Shown here in pieces: positions 62,901 to 64,000 of a stretch of 64,000 nt of DNA. The notes below the pieces were generated by a model. It was given only the letters and a program-made list of their open reading frames with translations, did no database searches and was not told where the DNA came from. The stretch comes from Amoebophrya sp. A120 (taxonomy: Eukaryota > Sar > Dinophyceae > Syndiniales > Amoebophryaceae). Positions within the stretch are counted from its first letter, which is position 1, and every line of letters starts with the position of its first letter. The stretch is from the NCBI GenBank assembly GCA_905178155.1, contig CAJINV010000015.1, positions 1,237,495-1,301,494 of the forward strand, given 5' to 3'. The translations under genes and the position numbers were made by a program.

Positions 62901-63542
62901 CAGTTGCAGAGCCTTGTATTCCTCCGCGGATTCCCGCACGTGCTTGGTGGTCGTGAAATCACCCGCGGTGACCGAAGCCGTGGTATCTAGCTCCGCAAAC
63001 CTGGCGGACGTCGGATAGGTGTAGAGCGACATAGAATCGCGGGCGATCCCCGCGTTGCCCGTCCAGTAGATCCCGCCCGAGGGGACGACGACTAACCGTC
63101 TTCTCAACCAGTCGAACTTCCGCGAAAACCCTTGCGGCTGCAGCTGGTCTCCTGCTCCCGGTGGAAATTCGCCCGTGTTCCCGAAGTCGTCCACTAGTTC
63201 GCCGCCGGTAGTGGCGGACGTTCTGCCTCCTTGTCTCTTACTGTACCGGTTCCGGTGCTGTTTTGGGACCAGAGGGTGTATGTTCTCGAAATTAGAGGCG
63301 GAGTATTTCGATTGATTTTCGTCCTCGGTTCCCGGTTCTATCCCGTCTTCCGCCCCGTCGAGCGAAGCAGAAGCTGCGGAACTTGCTGTTTCTGATCCAG
63401 TACCACCACTACTCACCCGACTGGCACCCGAGGAAGAACTTGACGCTGTGCCCGTGCCGCCGCGGAGGTTCGCTATGGTCGGCGACTCGTTTGCTAAAGT
63501 GCCCGTGCGAAAGGGCTGCGTGAGGAGAAAAAGCCACCACAT
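43085..63542 (-). CDS. Gene C: giant secreted surface protein (~3,564 aa), 33 introners
   Basis: Exons right to left: 62680-63542, 61373-62408, 60986-61050, 60346-60698, 58904-60056, 58516-58753, 56714-58305, 56368-56426, 55992-56153, 55682-55738, 55234-55419, 54943-55073, 54024-54684, 53739-53872, 53583-53615, 52971-53330, 52486-52710, 52156-52322, 51663-51876, 51275-51439, 50915-50952, 50507-50632, 50280-50331, 49889-50106, 49322-49676, 49092-49209, 48895-48977, 48508-48685, 48035-48228, 47536-47763, 47204-47256, 46769-46950, 46440-46489, 46128-46224, 45830-45964, 45453-45598, 45090-45181, 44840-44931, 44596-44641, 44239-44431, 43832-43898, 43435-43543, 43085-43238. Summed with one target copy dropped per introner this is 10,695 nt, a multiple of three. 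Candidate signal peptide, beta-strand-rich ectodomain with scattered Cys and N-glycosylation sequons, and a C-terminal hydrophobic tail suggest a GPI-anchored or tail-anchored cell-surface protein. The frame is open upstream of 63542 to the window end, so the true start may be outside. No family recognised. Confidence 0.8.
43239..43434. mobile_element. Introner IE-G, 196 bp
   Basis: Left TATGGGAGTGCACAACTCCC, right GAGTTGTGCATTGTCATA. Perfect target CGGCC. Same family as 45599-45829. Confidence 0.9.
43899..44238. mobile_element. Introner IE-A variant, 340 bp
   Basis: Starts TATCCCCTGCAAATATG, ends TATATATTTGCATGGCATA, arms with changed GTCTGG core. Perfect target GCTGC. In frame. Confidence 0.88.
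44432..44595. mobile_element. Short introner, 164 bp
   Basis: Ends TATGCAATACAAATTTCCCG and GGAAAATTTTCTCCTGTGGA then TA; perfect target AAATT. In frame. Confidence 0.85.
44642..44839. mobile_element. Introner IE-A variant, 198 bp
   Basis: Ends TATACATTGCAAAAAGATAG and AGTACTTTGCACTTGATA. Flanks GCGGA / GCCAA (three of five). Removal plus five bases is in frame. Confidence 0.8.
45090..49209 (-). CDS. Gene C distal ectodomain exons
   Basis: Twelve exons from 49092-49209 (ATISIRANINPAVISTTVIH) to 45090-45181 (LQKEVRDAAMDREGLKML; donor GTACAG). Beta-rich, few Cys (LDVLECRQGP, ALCTCRPDGL, EVNCEDGNL). One ordinary intron, 48978-49091 (GTATAG...CACAG), lies among them and IEs separate the other exons. 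The donor and acceptor on either side of the block are GT-AG (49210-49321 and 44932-45089). The 87 residues at 47536-47763 carry PLAKLTTR and NTNDGDQGGFHL turns; no domain recognised. Confidence 0.8.
45182..45452. mobile_element. Introner IE-A, 271 bp
   Basis: Ends TATGGAATGCAAATATG and CATATTTGCAATCCATA; targets CAGAG / GAGAG. Body close to 13448-13715. Confidence 0.9.
45599..45829. mobile_element. Introner IE-G, 231 bp
   Basis: Left TATGACAGTGCACAACTACT, right GGAGTTGTGCACTCTCATA; targets GAGAG / GAGAA. In frame. Confidence 0.9.
45965..46127. mobile_element. Introner IE-E, 163 bp
   Basis: Left TATCCTGTGCAAAAGTATCG, right GAGGCTTTTGCATTGCATA; perfect target CGGCA. Confidence 0.92.
46225..46439. 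mobile_element. Introner IE-F, 215 bp
   Basis: Left TATCGCAGGAAAAAACTATT, right AACAGTTTTTTCGTTGGATA; perfect target CGGAA. Confidence 0.92.
46490..46768. mobile_element. Introner IE-B, 279 bp
   Basis: Left TATCCTGAGTAAAAACGTCC, right GACGTTTTTACATAGGATA; perfect target TCCTG. Inverse orientation to 36361-36639. Confidence 0.93.
46951..47203. mobile_element. Introner IE-A, 253 bp
   Basis: Ends TATGGATTGCAAATATG and ATATTTTTGCAATCCATA; perfect target CGATG. Body nearly the same as 55739-55991. Confidence 0.93.
47257..47535. mobile_element. Introner IE-B, 279 bp
   Basis: Left TATCCTACGCAAAAACATCC, right GACGTTTTTACACGGGATA; perfect target GGGTG. Body like 51877-52155. Confidence 0.93.
47764..48034. 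mobile_element. Introner IE-A, 271 bp
   Basis: Ends TATGGATTGCAAATATG and CATATTTGCAACGCATA; perfect target CATGG. In frame (MQTPTMPGETW across the join). Confidence 0.93.
48229..48507. mobile_element. Introner IE-B, 279 bp
   Basis: Left TATCCTGTGTAAAAACGTCC, right CATTTTTACTCAGGATA; targets GTTCA / CTTCA. Confidence 0.9.
48686..48894. mobile_element. Introner, 209 bp, own family
   Basis: Left TATGCAAGAAAAAAACTGTG, right ACACAGTTTTTTTCTTGGAT then A; perfect target TGCGG. Confidence 0.9.
49322..52322 (-). CDS. Gene C exons 52322-49322
   Basis: 52156-52322 (acceptor CACCTCAG; IRHIPVKFDLKPRNTISPDL), 51663-51876 (ISIYAGPHVITVDKEDVQLA; donor GTACGG), 51275-51439 (acceptor ACTCTCAG; LLALEEFLYKFFVVSYSYED), 50915-50952, 50507-50632 (donor GTACAG), 50280-50331 (acceptor TATATCAG), 49889-50106 (FRINTVNPPATPELFDNFW) and 49322-49676 (SRSDIEFRFVSVSVANEVRL; donor GTAATC). 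Alternating beta strands with Thr/Asn-rich loops; continuous in frame after joining. Confidence 0.8.
49677..49888. mobile_element. Introner, 212 bp, atypical ends
   Basis: Inverted ends AATCTCAAACGTTACAGTAG and CTATTGTAACGTTTGAGATT, without the TAT/ATA termini of the other elements. Flanks GTTAC / GTCAC. Excision at these flanks keeps the frame (SNVTAGSVIDS). Confidence 0.8.
50107..50279. mobile_element. Introner IE-F, 173 bp
   Basis: Left TATCACAGGAAGAAAGTGTT, right AACAGCTTTTTCTTGCGATA; perfect target TCGAC. Confidence 0.92.
50633..50914. mobile_element. Introner IE-A, 282 bp
   Basis: Ends TATGCATTGCAAATATG and TAATATTTGCAGTTGATA; perfect target GTTCC. Confidence 0.92.
50953..51274. mobile_element. 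Introner IE-C, 322 bp
   Basis: Left TATCGTAAGGAAAAATCCCC, right GATTTTTGTTTCCGATA; perfect target TCGCA. Same length as 32877-33198 and 61051-61372; inverse orientation to the former. Confidence 0.93.
51877..52155. mobile_element. Introner with IE-B body, 279 bp
   Basis: Left TATCGTAAGGAAAAATACCC (IE-C-like tip, IE-B-like CCCCACCCCAGAG), right GGATTTCGCTTTGATA; perfect target TGCAG. A hybrid of two families. Confidence 0.9.
52486..53872 (-). CDS. Gene C exons 53872-52486
   Basis: 53739-53872 (YGFVLIAKNPTLAVSQAASV; donor GTATTT), 53583-53615 (33 nt, acceptor TCCTACAG), 52971-53330 (PNSLIFSFKLNKDAKPQTNP) and 52486-52710 (NTAVFTVQPKDKVYLEAARL; donor GTACTA). The ordinary intron 53616-53738 is 123 nt and sits 33 nt from an introner. 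Beta-rich surface segment. Confidence 0.82.
52711..52970. mobile_element. Introner IE-A, 260 bp
   Basis: Ends TATGGATTGCAAATTTG and GACAGTTTTGCAGGTCATA; perfect target GACAG. Confidence 0.93.
53331..53582. mobile_element. Introner IE-A, 252 bp
   Basis: Ends TATCAAATGTAAAAATG and CACTTTTACATTTGATA; perfect target CGAAG. Near-identical, inverted, to 35168-35419. Confidence 0.93.
53873..54023. mobile_element. Introner IE-E, 151 bp
   Basis: Left TATCCTGTGCAAAAGTTAAA, right ATGCTTTTGCATTTCATA; targets TAGCA / GAGCA. The shortest clear introner here. Confidence 0.9.
54024..54684 (-). CDS. Gene C large internal exon
   Basis: 220 residues, beta-rich with Gly/Pro turns: WAYRNSGPSATLYSTSASA, VPNYAPHGSMANFTVEFGYD, RLSFTIGTVTQLPQNGGLVL, a CGLENLRPLPEG and CSVWSPPRELLEE stretch with two Cys. 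One N-glycosylation sequon (ANFTVE). No ordinary intron inside. Confidence 0.82.
54685..54942. mobile_element. Introner IE-A, 258 bp
   Basis: Ends TATTGAATGCAAATATG and CACATTTGCAATGCATA; targets CGTAG / GGTAG. Confidence 0.9.
54943..56426 (-). CDS. Gene C five small exons
   Basis: 56368-56426 (IRFQYDYPNCHASD), 55992-56153 (QVSGIIDANKKFGFAL), 55682-55738 (INPYVFDVTQLVNW), 55234-55419 (DVDGSFDGVFDSGQGTIAL) and 54943-55073 (LTFFVRNLPMTLTNVKLRII). Every boundary is an introner; 57-186 nt per exon. All joins checked in frame. Confidence 0.83.
55074..55233. mobile_element. Introner IE-E, 160 bp
   Basis: Left TATCCTGTACAAAAGTATCG, right CGATACTTTTGCAATGCATA; perfect target GGTCG. Confidence 0.92.
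55420..55681. mobile_element. Introner IE-A, 262 bp
   Basis: Ends TATGCATTGCAAATATG and CATGTTTGCATTTGATA; perfect target CATCT. Confidence 0.92.
55739..55991. mobile_element. Introner IE-A, 253 bp
   Basis: Ends TATGGATTGCAAAAATG and CATTTTTGCATTTGATA; perfect target CGCAA. In frame (GFALRSINPY). Confidence 0.93.
56154..56367. mobile_element. Introner IE-D, 214 bp
   Basis: Left TATCCCACGAAAAAAGTGTT, right ACACTTTTTTCTCGTGATA; perfect target GATCG. Confidence 0.93.
56427..56713. mobile_element. Introner IE-B, 287 bp
   Basis: Left TATCCTGTGTAAAAACGTCC, right GACGTTTTTCCACAGAATA; perfect target CGTTG. Confidence 0.92.
56714..58305 (-). CDS. Gene C largest exon, 1,592 nt
   Basis: 530 residues uninterrupted. 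Starts EDDYEEARQYICGRLFREMW, continues with a PKGCYYKKYGFTREIFVVFE segment and long beta-rich stretches (IIRLYLQPLTTWNIGSTCLA, ILYVRLQFAATLFAANLNQD, PRLCRFRLRQYGLIPSG), and ends GLEGMIVLQAPMDNVVNVF. About six Cys. The pairing of hydrophobic strands with Asn/Gly loops fits a folded ectodomain; family unknown. Confidence 0.85.
58306..58515. mobile_element. Introner IE-D, 210 bp
   Basis: Left TATCCCACGAAAAAAGTGTT, right ACACTTTCTTCTTGCGATA; perfect target CATTT. Sister of 56154-56367. Confidence 0.93.
58516..60056 (-). CDS. Gene C two exons with CYC-type motifs
   Basis: 58904-60056 and 58516-58753, separated by a 150-nt ordinary intron (donor TAT|GTAAGTAC, acceptor CTTTATCAG) that also reads open. 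Features: GVIGICYCQFADANSNGC near the start, Cys pairs (STFNCDDKFENCKRND; ICHPNSYQCSN), CYSTGNPPPPNACAAGENG, and NLRVCFHYGG near the end. The hydrophobic-C-Y-C / C-F-H motifs recur with exon 60346-60698, so the ectodomain is built from related modules. Confidence 0.83.
60057..60345. mobile_element. Introner IE-B, 289 bp
   Basis: Left TATCCTCAGTAAAAATGTCC, right GACGTTTTTCAATACGATA; perfect target TCTGC. Same orientation as 36361-36639. Confidence 0.92.
60346..61050 (-). CDS. Gene C two exons
   Basis: 60986-61050 (65 nt, HTMKEFPPYTQTDPLME) and 60346-60698 (PDTPISLSTIAYTTGFKFD; SVGLDICYCDGLCTQDAGA; then QYVLEPGQIVFRRDAADNE). The ICYC motif matches the one in the next exon. The join across 60699-60985 is in frame at GGAAC/CGAAC. 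Confidence 0.8.
60699..60985. mobile_element. Introner, 287 bp, own family
   Basis: Left AAATCGACAAAGTTGAAATA, right CAACCTCGTCAATTTCAATC then CTGACA; inverted core TGTGATGCATAAAAC. Flanks GTTCG / GTTCC. No TAT/ATA termini. Confidence 0.75.
61051..61372. mobile_element. Introner IE-C, 322 bp
   Basis: Left TATTGTGAGGAAAAATCCCC, right GGGGATTTTTCATTTTGATA; perfect target CCTCC. The only gene C introner whose target would permit a GT-AG register. Confidence 0.92.
61373..62408 (-). CDS. Gene C second exon
   Basis: 345 residues: FLMGGFFRICVSGDGSFTTG, DYFGTTKKYYCYLLRNQHNN, WVGIGETQYKGSWGPSFDTA, ICMNGGAGGDCNTPVESGAA, then a Cys-rich part (FSTAACWCPAASCLASSPLQ; CRSDDKTCGTDYTG; INCPEGACANAKNN). At least a dozen Cys in pairs suggest disulfide-bonded extracellular modules. 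One long frame, no stop, no ordinary intron. Confidence 0.85.
62409..62679. mobile_element. Introner IE-A, 271 bp
   Basis: Ends TATCAAATGTAAAGATG and CATTTTTGCATTTGATA; perfect target GCTCC. In frame (STGGADNEQNG). Confidence 0.93.
62680..63542 (-). CDS. Gene C N-terminal exon with candidate signal peptide
   Basis: ATG 63542 opens MWWLFLLTQPFRTGTLANES: hydrophobic core and a T-L-A cleavage-like site. A Ser/Gly/Ala-rich low-complexity stretch (TASSSSSGASRVSSGGTGS) and then SGGIYWTGNAGIARDSMSLY follow. Upstream of the ATG the frame is open to at least 63998 and encodes a Ser/Thr/Arg-rich stretch. So either translation starts further upstream (then the hydrophobic stretch would be an internal signal-anchor), or 63542 is the start. 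A GTAAGG donor-like site at about 63600 in the upstream part is a further caution. Confidence 0.65.
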
Positions 63543-64000
63543 TTGCTTCGTGCGCCGGTGCCGTATTCGCTTCAGGCAGCGAAGAGGTTTGTTGTCCTTA
63601 CCGGAAACACCTTGTGTTGCTGACTGTGAATCCTCATCCGCACAACTCCCGGGCTCGTTTCTTTGTATTTTCCCCGTGCTGGTGTCGCTTTCGGGCGCTG
63701 TGGTGTTGCTGCTCCCGCGGCCTGGTGATGCTGCCTTGTTCTTCGACGCTGTTATCACACCTTGATGAGCTAAAAGTCCTTTGCAGGTCCTGCTGGAGGT
63801 CGTTCTCTTGTTTTCTGTCTTCGGGTATTTTGTTCTGCTGCCATGGCGGAGCGAGGTGGATGTGGAAGAACTAGGGCTCGACGTCGTCGATGCGGAAGAT
63901 GTGGAGGAAGTAGCACGACCAGTGGCAGAAGGAAAACCACAACGCTTTTTACTACAAGAACCACTGGCAGCAGGAACAAATTTTTCATCTTCTCGCACAA
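63543..64000 (-). other. Open frame upstream of the candidate gene C start
   Basis: Continuous with the gene C frame, without stop to the window edge; Ser/Thr-rich and basic. It may be coding N-terminus or 5' leader; the window edge prevents a decision. Confidence 0.4.

Noticed and set aside
1-64000. Dinoflagellate spliced leader, tRNA and rRNA genes
   Set aside because: No spliced-leader core (GTAGCCATTTTGGCTCAAG, either strand) and no recognisable tRNA or rRNA segment found by eye.
1-64000. Virus or autonomous transposon genes
   Set aside because: No polymerase, integrase, transposase or capsid motif was seen in any frame; the mobile DNA here is non-coding.

Overview
The window is nuclear DNA of a eukaryote. 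Short exons on the minus strand are separated by two kinds of intron, there are no bacterial operons or ribosome binding sites, and intergenic DNA is long and empty. Dozens of the introns are short elements with terminal inverted repeats and 5-bp target-site duplications (introner elements, IEs), and most cannot be spliced by GT-AG rules. This agrees best with what I know of syndinian dinoflagellates of the Amoebophrya type. The assignment is inference; I saw no rRNA, tRNA, snRNA or dinoflagellate spliced-leader gene.

Layout, all genes on the minus strand. (A) 1-892: 3' part of a Pro/Gln/Asn/Gly-rich protein gene, ending in an IE cut by the window edge. 893-6816 is mostly empty, with short repeats, two strong palindromes and a doubtful plus-strand mini-gene holding a decayed IE. 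(B) 6817-39454: one very long gene for a large intracellular-looking protein: a novel N-terminal region, long coiled coils, then about ten copies of a ~130-residue helical repeat alternating with short charged linkers, then a proline/glycine-rich tail. (Gap) 39455-43084: intergenic, AT-rich, with hairpins. (C) 43085-63542, with the frame open to the window end: a surface protein of about 3,564 residues with a candidate signal peptide, beta-rich Cys-containing ectodomain and a C-terminal hydrophobic tail like a GPI-attachment signal. By hand the exons sum to 10,695 nt, a multiple of three.

The striking biology is the IE system. Gene C is cut by 33 IEs (151-340 bp) plus nine ordinary GT-AG introns; gene B carries about 20 more. 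At each gene C IE junction, removing the element plus one target copy restores the reading frame. Several unrelated terminal-repeat families share the same outer TAT...ATA ends, the same 5-bp target duplication and recurring internal TTTGTCATGC-like words. Near-identical copies lie in both genes and in both orientations, and one IE sits inside another. In 32 of the 33 gene C cases no register of the 5-bp duplication gives GT...AG, so these introns must be removed by a non-canonical route, probably helped by pairing of the terminal repeats.

Coordinates of elements run from the first T of TAT to the last A of ATA. Exon limits given here include the flanking 5-bp target copy on both sides, so one copy per element must be dropped when joining. 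My family names (IE-A to IE-G, IE-T) are local labels.
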